A DNA stretch of 13,824 nt, taken from positions 1-13,824 of the forward strand of contig PADE01000193.1 in the NCBI GenBank assembly GCA_002702965.1. Direction: 5' to 3'. The translations under genes and the position numbers were made by a program. Position 1 is the first letter of the stretch; the number at the start of each line of letters is the position of its first letter. Below the pieces are notes generated by a model, which saw only the letters and a program-made list of their open reading frames with translations, was not told where the DNA came from and made no database searches. Positions 6,535-13,824 of the stretch are shown piece by piece. This stretch comes from Planctomycetaceae bacterium (GTDB lineage: Bacteria; Planctomycetota; Planctomycetia; Pirellulales; Pirellulaceae).

Positions 6535-7830
6535 CTAACGCAAGACGCCCGCGCGGATCATGAAGGTGTCATTCATCCTGAAGCTCTCGGCGGGATTGTC
6601 TCGGTAGAGTACTTCACGCCCCGTGACCCATCCCACCTCGAGAAACCCCCGGCGTCGTCGCAGGCGCAACTCAGATTCCAACCCCCATTCCAGACCCACG
6701 ATGAGTCGGACATCGTTGATGTCGATCTGATCGCTGTATTCCTCGCTGACTTCGGGAAGGCGCGCAATCCGCTCAATAGTCCAGCTCCCCCCCCCGTATT
6801 CGCCAGCCAAGTAGCACCATAGGTCATGATTTCCGATCGAGGTCCAATATTGTGAGATTTTTGGTTTTGGAAAGTAGAGATCAAAGCGTGCTTGGTCTTC
6901 GGGTTCCCAAATGAGGCCGGCCGCCGGCAACATTTTCAGATCGATTCGATCCAGGTAAACGACACCCGCTTTGAGCGTTGCCTGGGGTGTGACCCGCAAA
7001 CGGAACAGTCCTTGGCCGAGAATACGGAAACTCTGTGAGTTGAACGTCTGGAAATCCGAGAAGAAACCGGTGCGCAGCCCGATCTCCACGCCGGCGGCGC
7101 GGTTCAGGTCCGAATACCAGGCCGTGTCGAGAAACAGACTGTAGGCCTTAGACGGCAGCTCGGGGGACGTGTGGCGAGGCCCCTGCCAAAGATGGAAAGA
7201 AAACGACGGGACGACAAACAGCGGTTCATTGGAAAGCAGAAAGTTGGGGAACGCGAATGGCAGGCTAACATCCGAGTTGTGTATTTGCACCTGTCGATCA
7301 CTCTGTCCACCAACCAGCCAGGTGTGTCGTAATCGAGGAGGGAAAACGACCCGGTTGTAGTTGCCCAGGGGATTCGTGTTTGCGATTCCAGGTTGGGCGT
7401 TCGTGGTAAACCAATTGCCGGGGTTCCATCCTTCGGGAAACAGAGAGCTGGGGGCTGCCCCGCCTGGGTACGTGTTGTACGGTGCCGTTGTCGGTAATCC
7501 CAGTGGTGGGGGGGATGCGAGCGGCGGAATCAGTGTGTTTGCGGGGGGCCCGATCGCGGTGGGCGGTCCAAGCGTCGAGGGGGCCGTGATGGTGCCACCG
7601 GGACTGGTTGCGTAGGGATCCCAGCCAGGCGTCTGTAGCGTGGCCGCCGGAGTCGAGGGAGGCCGTTCCGAAAATCCGTTGCCAGGGGTTCGCTGCAGGG
7701 CCGTCCGGGTCTCGGATGGCGATTCCGGAATGCGAACCCGCGGAGGTTGTGCCCTGGCGGTGTCACAGCACAGCAGCAGAGCGGTCACTACTGAAAACCG
7801 GCACGCGTGAGAAGACACGGATAAACTCAA
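6535..7830 (-). CDS. secreted hypothetical protein, proline-rich linker and beta-rich C-terminal domain (outer-membrane-like)
   Basis: The predicted 431-residue product has no assigned function. A signal peptide is visible: hydrophobic VVTALLLCC near 14-22, then a likely signal-peptidase site after ARA (about 25-27). Residues about 28-150 form a low-complexity linker rich in Pro, Gly, Thr and Ala. Residues about 160-431 have alternating aromatic and polar strands and end in IRAGVLR, suggesting a beta-barrel or outer-membrane protein; it resembles, from memory, planctomycete proteins labelled DUF6268, which I cannot confirm. No ATG fits. The first in-frame start after the upstream stop is TTG 7830, with GTG 7818 as an alternative, and neither has a good Shine-Dalgarno. 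A possible minus-strand promoter has TTGACC at 7898-7903, a 17-bp spacer and a weak TAGTTA at 7875-7880. A G9 tract lies in the coding strand at 6787-6795. Confidence 0.75.
   Translation of the reverse strand: MSLSVSSHACRFSVVTALLLCCDTARAQPPRVRIPESPSETRTALQRTPGNGFSERPPSTPAATLQTPGWDPYATSPGGTITAPSTLGPPTAIGPPANTLIPPLASPPPLGLPTTAPYNTYPGGAAPSSLFPEGWNPGNWFTTNAQPGIANTNPLGNYNRVVFPPRLRHTWLVGGQSDRQVQIHNSDVSLPFAFPNFLLSNEPLFVVPSFSFHLWQGPRHTSPELPSKAYSLFLDTAWYSDLNRAAGVEIGLRTGFFSDFQTFNSQSFRILGQGLFRLRVTPQATLKAGVVYLDRIDLKMLPAAGLIWEPEDQARFDLYFPKPKISQYWTSIGNHDLWCYLAGEYGGGSWTIERIARLPEVSEEYSDQIDINDVRLIVGLEWGLESELRLRRRRGFLEVGWVTGREVLYRDNPAESFRMNDTFMIRAGVLR
6787..6795. repeat. 9-base C/G homopolymer inside the secreted hypothetical gene
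   Basis: Nine C on the plus strand, nine G in the coding strand, encoding the GGG of EYGGGSW. A second run of seven G on the plus strand is at 7508-7514, encoding prolines. Runs this long can slip in replication or be miscalled in sequencing; a one-base change would truncate the beta-rich domain. Confidence 0.85.
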
Positions 7831-8130
7831 GTCGTCGCATGAGACGGGACGAACAGAAACGATTCGGGGTTGGGTAACTACCAGGGCCAGGCGGATCGGT
7901 CAAGAGCGGATTGCGTGTGGGAGGCCCAGCCGTTTCCGTGGTCATGTCATTTGTGACCGTTGTCTGTGGGCACGAGATCTGGCCGACACCGACCCGCCTC
8001 CACGAATCGACAGATGTTGCGTGGCCCTCTGCGATGGGCCAGAATCCGCGAGGCGGATTCGACCCGTGACATACGGTGAAAGACGTTTGGTCGGTTGCAG
8101 GGCAATGCTCCCTGACAGGAAAGTCACTTC
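7831..8130. other. divergent intergenic region
   Basis: This is the 300-bp spacer between the minus-strand secreted protein and the plus-strand MFS gene, and it should hold promoters for both. I see the possible minus-strand promoter at 7875-7903, two hairpins at 8022-8060, and the AGGAAAG ribosome site for the MFS gene near 8117-8123. Short ORFs here (for example minus strand 7942-8175) lack family resemblance and are not called. Confidence 0.6.
8022..8060. promoter_or_regulatory. two adjacent hairpins upstream of the MFS gene
   Basis: The first hairpin is TGGCCC/GGGCCA (8022-8027 with 8036-8041), a 6-bp stem with an 8-nt loop. The second is GAATCCGC/GCGGATTC (8042-8049 with 8053-8060), a perfect 8-bp stem around GAG. 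They abut directly, 71 bp before the MFS start. There is no T-tract. They could be an operator or a leader structure; this is inferred from symmetry only. Confidence 0.4.
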
Positions 8131-9450
8131 ATGGAACAGCAAGGCGAACAACCGCTGGCGCAACCAGCGCCTCATCTGGACGCAGTAGTCGACTCTCCGC
8201 TGCGGCTACCAGACCGGTCGTTTCAAGGAATGGCGGTCACGCAGTTTTTGGGGGCGTTCAATGACAATCTGTTCAAACAGCTGATCTTGCTGATCTGTAT
8301 CGACGCGGCACAGCGGATGGGGTCCAGCGATGTCTATCAACCGGTCGCACAAGCCCTGTTTGCCGTGCCCTTTATTCTGTTTTCGGGTTTTGCGGGCTTC
8401 TTGTCCGACCGCCTCAGCAAACGTCGGATTATCGTCCTGTGCAAGCTCGCTGAGATAGGCGTGATGCTGGCCGGACTGGCCGTGTTTCTATTTGCCCGAA
8501 GTTCGCTCGACCCGTCTCTAGCCCTGTTGCTCTGCGTCCTGACACTGATGGGCACTCAAAGCGCGTTCTTCGGACCGGCAAAGTATGGCGTCCTGCCCGA
8601 GTTGCTCCCGGACCGTGATCTTCCAGCGGCGAACGGGATCATTCAGATGACGACCTTCCTGGCGATCATTTTTGGGACCGCCGCCGCCGGGTACGGGAAA
8701 GACCTACTCGAAGATCGCTTGTGGGTGATCAGCGTAGGTTGCCTGATCATTGCGATCGCGGGGACTTTGACTTCCCTGTTGGTACGCCAAACTCCACCCG
8801 CCCAACCGGCGTTGAGGTTTGAATGGTCTTCGCTAGCGGTCAACCGCGACACGTGGCAGATGCTCGTAGGCGACCGCACGCTGTTTGGCGTCCTGCTAAT
8901 TTCATCGTTGTTTTGGTTCCTCGGTGGCGTCCTATTGCAGACGGTTAATGCATTTGGAAAGAACCAACTGGAAATCGGCGACAGCCGGACCAGTATTTTG
9001 TCAGCCAGTATTGGTTTTGGCATCGCAGCCGGCTGCGCGCTCGCCGGAAAGATTTCTCGGTCTCGCATCCGTTTCGGATTAGTGACTGTGGGATCCTGGG
9101 GGCTGGTATTTGGTTTATGCTGCCTGGCGGGACTCGGTCTAGGAGTTTTCGAGTCCCGGCATGTCGAGTGGTTGGCGTGGTTCGTGCTGATTGAGTTGGG
9201 ACTTTCTGCGGGCCTGTTTGTGGTTCCGCTTCAAGTGTTTATGCAGACGCGACCGCCCGCGGAACAGAAGGGGCGGATGATTGGTGCGATGAATCTAATC
9301 AACTGGATTGCCATCCTCGCCGCGTCCGGATTTTATGCCTTGTGCGCGGTTTTGTTGAACCCGGTGAGTTGGACATTTGGTGTGCTCGCCGTTCTGCTCC
9401 TGCCGGTAGCGATTTTCTATCGTCCTGCGCGCCAAAATAAGTCATCTTGA
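8131..9450 (+). CDS. MFS transporter of the LplT / lysophospholipid-flippase type
   Basis: A 439-residue polytopic inner-membrane protein with about 12 hydrophobic segments after a 30-residue cytoplasmic tail. QFLGAFNDNLFKQ (38-50) resembles the first helix of LplT and of the MFS part of Aas-like fusions. GFLSDRLSKRR (89-99) is the MFS loop 2-3 motif and FFGPAKYGVLPELLP (146-160) is characteristic of the LplT group. Known LplT moves lysophospholipids across the inner membrane for reacylation by Aas. Here no acyltransferase or acyl-ACP synthetase domain is fused or encoded nearby, so the substrate is inferred only. The ATG has AGGAAAG 7 nt upstream. It is divergent from the secreted hypothetical gene, and a 320-bp gap separates it from the ABC genes. 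Confidence 0.87.
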   Translation: MEQQGEQPLAQPAPHLDAVVDSPLRLPDRSFQGMAVTQFLGAFNDNLFKQLILLICIDAAQRMGSSDVYQPVAQALFAVPFILFSGFAGFLSDRLSKRRIIVLCKLAEIGVMLAGLAVFLFARSSLDPSLALLLCVLTLMGTQSAFFGPAKYGVLPELLPDRDLPAANGIIQMTTFLAIIFGTAAAGYGKDLLEDRLWVISVGCLIIAIAGTLTSLLVRQTPPAQPALRFEWSSLAVNRDTWQMLVGDRTLFGVLLISSLFWFLGGVLLQTVNAFGKNQLEIGDSRTSILSASIGFGIAAGCALAGKISRSRIRFGLVTVGSWGLVFGLCCLAGLGLGVFESRHVEWLAWFVLIELGLSAGLFVVPLQVFMQTRPPAEQKGRMIGAMNLINWIAILAASGFYALCAVLLNPVSWTFGVLAVLLLPVAIFYRPARQNKSS

Positions 9451-9770
9451 TACCGTTTGGGTGACTTGACCGAAAGGCGATCCAGCAAGACACCGCGCAG
9501 TACTGATGAAGCCGACGGGTCAGCGATCGTTCGAGCCATTCGCACGGTTCCTGACACGAGCGTGTCTCGCGCCCTGGGCCAGACGTTGCCAGTTGGTACC
9601 CCAGAGGCGAGAATGTGGTTCGGTTTCCACTCTTTTACTCGATATCCGTGTGGCTGACCGATGTTGGCGACCGAGGGTTTGCGTCGACGTAGCTGGGGTT
9701 ATGGGATTGGTTCAAATCGAGGTTTGCTTGGAGGCCTGGTCATCTCACGCGAAACGGGAATCAACTGCGC
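9451..9770. other. intergenic region without a recognisable gene
   Basis: A 320-bp gap between the MFS gene and the ABC ATPase. The only structure I see is GACACG-AG-CGTGTC (9553-9566), a short palindrome without a T-tract. Overlapping small ORFs read through into the ABC gene in another frame and show no conserved features. A convincing promoter for the ABC genes is not visible; GGGA at 9756-9759 is a distant ribosome site for 9771. Confidence 0.5.
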
Positions 9771-10571
9771 ATGATTCAGGTGTCAAATCTCACCAAGCGG
9801 TTCCGCAGTTCCGGTCAGGAAGTGCTGGCGGTCGATCGTCTTTCTTTTTCGATCGACCGGGGCGAGGTATACGGATTACTGGGGCCTAATGGCGCCGGAA
9901 AAACAACCACGATTCGAATGATCGTGGGTTTGTTGCAACCCGATGAGGGTTATGCGTCGGTCGACGGGTTTCGTAGTTCGGACGACGCCGAGGAGGTGAA
10001 GTCGCGGCTGGGTCTGGTCTCCGCCAATGACGGCATCTATCCGTGGTTAACGGTGCGCGAGATGTTGTTGTTCTTTGCCGATTTGTACGGTGTGGCTCCC
10101 GCGGCCGCTCGTTCTCGATTGGAGGAACTCGTCGCACTTTTTGATCTTGGCGATTATCTGAATCGAAGATGTAGTGTGATCAGTACCGGACAGCGACAGC
10201 GGGTGATCATGGCGAGGGCGTTGATGCATGCTCCTCCCGTCATGTTGTTGGACGAGCCAACCCGAGGGCTTGATGTTGTCGGCAGCCAGGTTGTTTTCGA
10301 TTACATTCAATATCTGCGGAAGCAGGGTGTAGCCGTCTTGGTAAGTACGCACCGGCTCGACGAGGCGCAACGGTTGTGCAATCGGTTCGGCCTGTTGCAT
10401 CAAGGGCGGCTGTGGCAGGAAGGGACGCTGGCCGAGTTGCAGAGCCGGACAGCCAGCAACACACTGGTCGAGATGTTCATGCAGCTGTTTCGGGTTGGCG
10501 GAAACACCGCACCAGCGCTAACCCAAGCGGTCACCGACCCGCTCGACACAAGTGGTCAACGAACGGGCTGA
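9771..10571 (+). CDS. ABC transporter ATP-binding protein, NatA-like
   Basis: This 266-residue cytoplasmic ATPase should power the permease encoded 18 nt downstream. Walker A is GPNGAGKTT (38-46), the signature is STGQRQR (138-144) in place of LSGGQ, Walker B is VMLLDEPT (157-164), the D-loop is GLD (166-168) and the switch His is His194 in STHRLDE. The usual Q-loop Gln is absent: the segment reads SANDGIYPWLTVRE (84-97), which, like NRRCSVISTGQRQ, recalls NatA of the Bacillus Na+ exporter. The catalytic Glu162 is present. The C-terminal 25 residues are polar and unconserved. The transported substrate is not fixed by homology; NatAB exports Na+, but related ABC-2 systems vary. It is co-directional with the fused permease-protease and probably co-transcribed. 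Confidence 0.94.
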   Translation: MIQVSNLTKRFRSSGQEVLAVDRLSFSIDRGEVYGLLGPNGAGKTTTIRMIVGLLQPDEGYASVDGFRSSDDAEEVKSRLGLVSANDGIYPWLTVREMLLFFADLYGVAPAAARSRLEELVALFDLGDYLNRRCSVISTGQRQRVIMARALMHAPPVMLLDEPTRGLDVVGSQVVFDYIQYLRKQGVAVLVSTHRLDEAQRLCNRFGLLHQGRLWQEGTLAELQSRTASNTLVEMFMQLFRVGGNTAPALTQAVTDPLDTSGQRTG

Positions 10572-10589
10572 TTCGGGCACAATTGCAAT

Positions 10590-12893
10590 ATGGTCGACAA
10601 TCCAGCAGCCCCACCCTCCTCGCCGCGCGTCCGGATTGTGCGCGGGACGATGGCCCGTTTACTCAGGCTGTGCCTCAAGGAGTTACGGGAGACGCTGCGC
10701 GACCGACGGACAATCGTGACACTGCTACTGATGCCTCCTTTGCTCTATTCGTTGCTCGGGATTGCATTTCAAAAGTTCATCATGACGGCGTTCGATCCAC
10801 CAGATCGCGTCGAATTGCGGATCGGTGTTGAGTCCGACGAGGCCAAAGCTTCTTTGGAGTCGTTCCTGGCCGAAGGGACGAGGTTGTTACGGTCGCAACA
10901 GGATCAGCCAGCTGCTGAACCCTCAGGGCTTGGTACTGCAGACCCGTCTCCTGGTGCGCGAGTTGACCCCGCGGGTAACGCATCTGTGGCCAGCAACGGT
11001 CCAGCGCAAGAGCAGACACAGACCGAGGACGCGCCACAGGAGCAGTCCGCCGTTCCCGAGGTCCGCCGTGTAGTCGTCGTTGTCGTTCGCCCTGGGTACC
11101 TGGAAACGGCTGTGCGCGACGGTTTCATTGATCTAGGAGTGAACCTAACCCCGGTGTCGCAGGCGGGCCGTCCCAATTGGTTTCGCCCGCTACACGGGGA
11201 ATTCATTTATCGCACGACTTCGGCCTTGAGTGAAGCCGCTGTGCGGTACGCCGAGGAGCGATTGGACCTGCTGAATCATGATTTTGTTCAGCGGCGACTA
11301 CCCACGATGCTGCGTTTGCGGTGGCCTCTCGAGTTGCCGGTTGAGATGACACACCGACGGGTGCGTGCCAAGCCGGTCTCGGTAGTGGGTACGCTGATCC
11401 CGTTGATCCTGATCCTGATGACAGTCACCGGAGCTGTCTATCCGGCGATCGATTTGACAGCAGGAGAACGCGAACGGGGAACGCTCGAGACGTTGATGGC
11501 GGCCCCCGTTCCACGTCTGGGATTACTGGTAGGAAAGTATGTCGCGGTGATTACTGTGTCACTCTTGACCGCGGTGGTCAACTTAGGAGCGATGGTGTTG
11601 ACCATCATCGCGACGGGACTAGAAGAGATGTTGTTTGGTCCGGGCGGTTTAAGTTTCGCAATCCTCGCGAAGACATTTTCCTTGATGGTGTTGTTCGCTT
11701 CTTTTTTTGCTGCGGTGTTATTGGCGCTGACCAGTTTTGCGCGCAGTTTTAAGGAGGCTCAATCGTATTTGATCCCGATTATCTTGCTGGCTCTATTCCC
11801 CGGCGTGCTGGCTTTAACCCCGGAACTGGTTTTTTCAAGACTCCTTGCGATTGTCCCGGTGATCAATGTCGTGCTACTTGCTAGAGATTTGTTTCAAGAC
11901 GTTGCGGATCCGGTACTGGCTACCGCGACAGTCCTCTCAACGCTGTTTTATGCGCTTGCGGCATTAGGCCTGGCAGCCCGGATCTTCGGCACCGACGCGG
12001 TTCTATATGGAAGCCAAGCGACCTGGTCGGAGCTGTTGTGGCGGAGGCAGCGGGTTTCGGAGGTTCCCACCGTCGCCGCCGCGTTGCTCTGTCTCGCGGT
12101 GGTGTTTCCTGTGTACTTCGTTAGCGCTAATCTACTCGGTCGCTGGGGCGCCAACTTAGGCACGCATCTCCAACTGCTGGTGGCCGGCGCAACGACGGTG
12201 ACCGTGTTCGGTTTACTGCCGCTTGCGGTTGCGATTCTGCAGGGACTCAAGTTGCCAGACACCTTCCGTCTACGGCGGACGGGTTGGGTCTGTTTGCCCG
12301 CTGGCTTGTTACTTGGTGTGACGTTGTGGCCACTGGCCTACGAGATCTGTTTGCTGAATCAGTGGCTAGGCATGTTGTCATTTGGCCAAGATCTGATTGA
12401 ATCGGTGGATCGTCAGTTGAAATCGTGGCGGGGCGTGCACGCGGGGTTGTTGCTAGGTGCGCTAGCGGTCTGCCCGGCGATTTGCGAAGAGTGGTTGTTC
12501 CGGGGTTACTTGTTGAGTGCCCTGACCCGGGTCACTTCGAGTACTCGAGCGATCCTGTTTTCCGCGATCTTGTTTGGGGCCTTCCATGTGGTCACGAGTG
12601 TCTTGGCACTCGAGCGGTTCTTACCGAGTGCCTTCTTGGGAGTGGTTTTGGGTTGGGTCTGCTGGCGAACACGCAGTCTTTTTCCGGGGATTTTGATTCA
12701 CGCTTGCCACAACGGCGCAGTTTTGCTGATCGCGTATTACCAACCAGAGCTACAGAGGCGCGGTTGGGGACACGAGGATCGGACGCACTTACCGTTGGCT
12801 TGGATTGTCTGCGCCCTGGCTTCTCTGTTACTCGGATCTTGGATGATCTGGTTTGCGACGAAACGGAGTCACGCCTCGCGGGAGAATAAGTAG
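10590..12893 (+). CDS. fusion of a NatB-like ABC-2 permease and a CPBP (CAAX/Abi-type) intramembrane protease
   Basis: A 767-residue membrane protein. The N-terminal half is a NatB-like permease: first membrane helix about 41-60, then a large extracytoplasmic region (about 65-260) with a Gln/Ala/Pro-rich stretch (100-156), then five or six helices. AGERERGTLETLMAAPV (291-307) is the ABC-2 exporter motif. The C-terminal part (about 490-755) adds more helices and a CPBP domain with intact motifs: EEWLFR (Glu633, Glu634, Arg638), FGAFH (His666) and HACHN (His704, Asn708). CPBP proteins include the Rce1-like CAAX proteases and bacteriocin-immunity-type proteins. The NatA-like ATPase gene ends 18 nt upstream, so the two form one exporter. 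The start is uncertain: ATG 10590 lacks a Shine-Dalgarno and ATG 10650 would remove 20 residues. I recall planctomycete proteins annotated with this same fusion. Confidence 0.92.
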   Translation: MVDNPAAPPSSPRVRIVRGTMARLLRLCLKELRETLRDRRTIVTLLLMPPLLYSLLGIAFQKFIMTAFDPPDRVELRIGVESDEAKASLESFLAEGTRLLRSQQDQPAAEPSGLGTADPSPGARVDPAGNASVASNGPAQEQTQTEDAPQEQSAVPEVRRVVVVVVRPGYLETAVRDGFIDLGVNLTPVSQAGRPNWFRPLHGEFIYRTTSALSEAAVRYAEERLDLLNHDFVQRRLPTMLRLRWPLELPVEMTHRRVRAKPVSVVGTLIPLILILMTVTGAVYPAIDLTAGERERGTLETLMAAPVPRLGLLVGKYVAVITVSLLTAVVNLGAMVLTIIATGLEEMLFGPGGLSFAILAKTFSLMVLFASFFAAVLLALTSFARSFKEAQSYLIPIILLALFPGVLALTPELVFSRLLAIVPVINVVLLARDLFQDVADPVLATATVLSTLFYALAALGLAARIFGTDAVLYGSQATWSELLWRRQRVSEVPTVAAALLCLAVVFPVYFVSANLLGRWGANLGTHLQLLVAGATTVTVFGLLPLAVAILQGLKLPDTFRLRRTGWVCLPAGLLLGVTLWPLAYEICLLNQWLGMLSFGQDLIESVDRQLKSWRGVHAGLLLGALAVCPAICEEWLFRGYLLSALTRVTSSTRAILFSAILFGAFHVVTSVLALERFLPSAFLGVVLGWVCWRTRSLFPGILIHACHNGAVLLIAYYQPELQRRGWGHEDRTHLPLAWIVCALASLLLGSWMIWFATKRSHASRENK

Positions 12894-12901
12894 GTGTGGA
12901 A

Positions 12902-12987
12902 ATCGTATCGATTGCGCAAATACTGTGTGCGAATTTGTTATCGCTCCCCGCAGCGAAGCGAAAAATCGGGTTCATCGCAAATACGAT
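12902..12987. repeat. imperfect inverted repeat upstream of the oxidoreductase gene
   Basis: The left arm ATCGTAT-CGA-TTGCG (12902-12916) is the reverse complement of the right arm CGCAAATACGAT (12976-12987), except for a 3-nt insertion. CGCAAATAC also occurs as a direct repeat (12915-12923 and 12976-12984). They lie 40-125 bp before the ATG at 13027 and could be paired operator sites. No regulator gene is nearby. Confidence 0.35.
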
Positions 12988-13026
12988 CAATCCGAAGAGG
13001 TCATTCCAGACGAAAAGGCAGGTTGC

Positions 13027-13824
13027 ATGACGCGCATTAGGATTGGTGTAACAGGGTCCGGGTTTATGGGTCGGACACATGTGGACGCGGCCCACCGATT
13101 AGAGACTACGGAAATAGTTGCTGTGGCGGGTGGCCAAAGGGCGATGAAGCTCGCCGAGGATTACCAGATCACCAGAGAACCCGATACGGCGGCGCTTATT
13201 CGGCGGGACGATTTAGACGCGATCGTGATTGCCACCCCTCATCATTGTCATGTGGACGAGGGGTTATTGGCTGCGGAAACAGGAAAACACGCGTTGATCG
13301 AGAAGCCGTTGGCAACCTCAGTGGAAGATTGCGACCGACTCATTCAGGCATTCGATAAACACGGACTAACCTTGTCGGTCGGTTATCACCAGCGATTTAG
13401 GGATTCTAATTTGCGCACACGTGAACTAATCCAGTCGGGCGCGATTGGCCCCGTGCGCTGCATTCAAATGTCATCGCTCTTTGACGCCGAAGCGATGCGT
13501 GCTGATTCCGGTTTTGGCGGTGACTGGGGATGGTGGCGGGATCCGCGGAGCGTGGCCCACTTGCTCAACAGTGCTCCGCATAATGTCGATTTATGCCGTT
13601 GGTGGATGGGAACAGAACTAGTCAACGCGGTCGGTCATTCGGCCACGGTTCGCGAAGAGAATCCGAACGAAAATACGACCATGGCCTTGATGTCTTTTGC
13701 GAACGGTGCGATGGCCACATTTTGGTCCTCCAGTGTGTTACCCGCCCCGGGGTTTGTCGGGGAAGACTTTCGATTCCGGATCATGGGGGATGATGGACTG
13801 ATCGACTTGAATCCGTTTGACGAG
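13027..13824 (+). CDS. Gfo/Idh/MocA-family NAD(P)-dependent oxidoreductase, N-terminal part (3' end outside window)
   Basis: The frame stays open for 266 codons to the window end. The Rossmann NAD(P) site is TGSGFMG (GxGxxG, Gly10, Gly12, Gly15), followed by HVDAAH. EKPLA (92-96) carries the conserved catalytic-region Lys93, VGYHQRF (118-124) is the conserved dimer/active-site strand, and PHNVDLCRWW (184-193) supplies the His185 and Asp188 expected in the C-terminal domain. Such enzymes oxidise or reduce sugars, inositols and related cyclitols; planctomycetes hold many copies, and the substrate cannot be inferred. The ATG at 13027 has AAGG and CAGG about 5-10 nt upstream. It follows the ABC fusion gene by 133 bp and may be a separate unit. 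Confidence 0.92.
   Translation, partial: MTRIRIGVTGSGFMGRTHVDAAHRLETTEIVAVAGGQRAMKLAEDYQITREPDTAALIRRDDLDAIVIATPHHCHVDEGLLAAETGKHALIEKPLATSVEDCDRLIQAFDKHGLTLSVGYHQRFRDSNLRTRELIQSGAIGPVRCIQMSSLFDAEAMRADSGFGGDWGWWRDPRSVAHLLNSAPHNVDLCRWWMGTELVNAVGHSATVREENPNENTTMALMSFANGAMATFWSSSVLPAPGFVGEDFRFRIMGDDGLIDLNPFDE

Noticed and set aside
7942..8175. 77-codon minus-strand ORF across the MFS start
   Set aside because: It overlaps the MFS ribosome site and start, has arginine- and serine-rich composition typical of antisense frames, and matches no family.
9696..9725. TTCAAAT at 9711-9717 resembling a tRNA T-loop
   Set aside because: The flanking five bases do not pair as a T-stem and no anticodon arm, D-arm or acceptor stem can be built around it.
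9506..9889. 127-codon plus-strand ORF before and into the ABC ATPase
   Set aside because: It runs out of frame into a well-supported ABC gene and shows no motifs.
12592..13095. 167-codon minus-strand ORF
   Set aside because: Most of it is antisense to the CPBP domain and it also covers the oxidoreductase start; no recognisable domain.
1..13824. Frequent GATCG/CGATCG words as a possible genome-wide repeat or uptake signal
   Set aside because: They occur mainly inside coding regions in varied frames and fit codon use (Asp, Ile, Arg codons); without a background count I cannot claim enrichment.

Overview
This window looks like chromosome from a planctomycete, probably Pirellulales. I base this on the mid-50s GC feel, a secreted proline-rich beta-barrel-like protein of a planctomycete type, a Gfo/Idh/MocA oxidoreductase, a NatB permease fused to a CPBP protease, and an NPYxxL-type cytoplasmic tail on a membrane protease. 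The assignment comes from recognising families, not from a search. Most of the window is ordinary core metabolism and membrane biology. I see no prophage, insertion sequence, CRISPR array, tRNA or rRNA.

Layout. (1) 1-822: the 3' part of leuC, encoding the large subunit of isopropylmalate isomerase; its start lies outside the window. (2) 889-2172, minus strand: a membrane-anchored HtrA/DegS-like serine protease, convergent with leuC. (3) 2173-2381: a divergent regulatory gap holding a 20-bp near-perfect palindrome and a minus-strand TATAAT. (4) 2382-6409, plus strand: aat, a MoeB/ThiF (E1)-like gene, a MoaD/ThiS-like ubiquitin-fold gene, sucC and sucD. A good sigma70-type promoter sits at the end of the MoaD-like gene and should drive sucCD separately. 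(5) 6535-7830, minus strand: a secreted hypothetical protein with a proline-rich linker and a G9 tract in its coding strand. (6) 7831-8130: a divergent spacer with two neighbouring hairpins. (7) 8131-9450: an LplT-like MFS transporter. (8) 9771-12893: a NatA-like ABC ATPase followed by a NatB-like permease fused to a CPBP intramembrane protease. (9) 13027-13824: the 5' part of a Gfo/Idh/MocA oxidoreductase, cut by the window end.

The most unusual item is the E1-like protein at 3173-3910. It keeps the RYxRQ arginine motif (which acts on the partner subunit in MoeB dimers), the LxRQ motif and both zinc CxxC pairs. It has lost the first glycine of GxGGxG, the ribose-binding acidic residues and the catalytic Asp of DCTDN, and has no cysteine between the zinc pairs. 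That resembles the non-catalytic half of eukaryotic E1 heterodimers. It is encoded between Aat (an N-degron-tagging transferase) and a ubiquitin-fold protein ending in Gly-Gly, with no MoaE, ThiG or other usual sulfur-carrier partner in the window. Whether this is a sulfur-carrier pair with a distant partner or part of a protein-modification system cannot be settled from this sequence.
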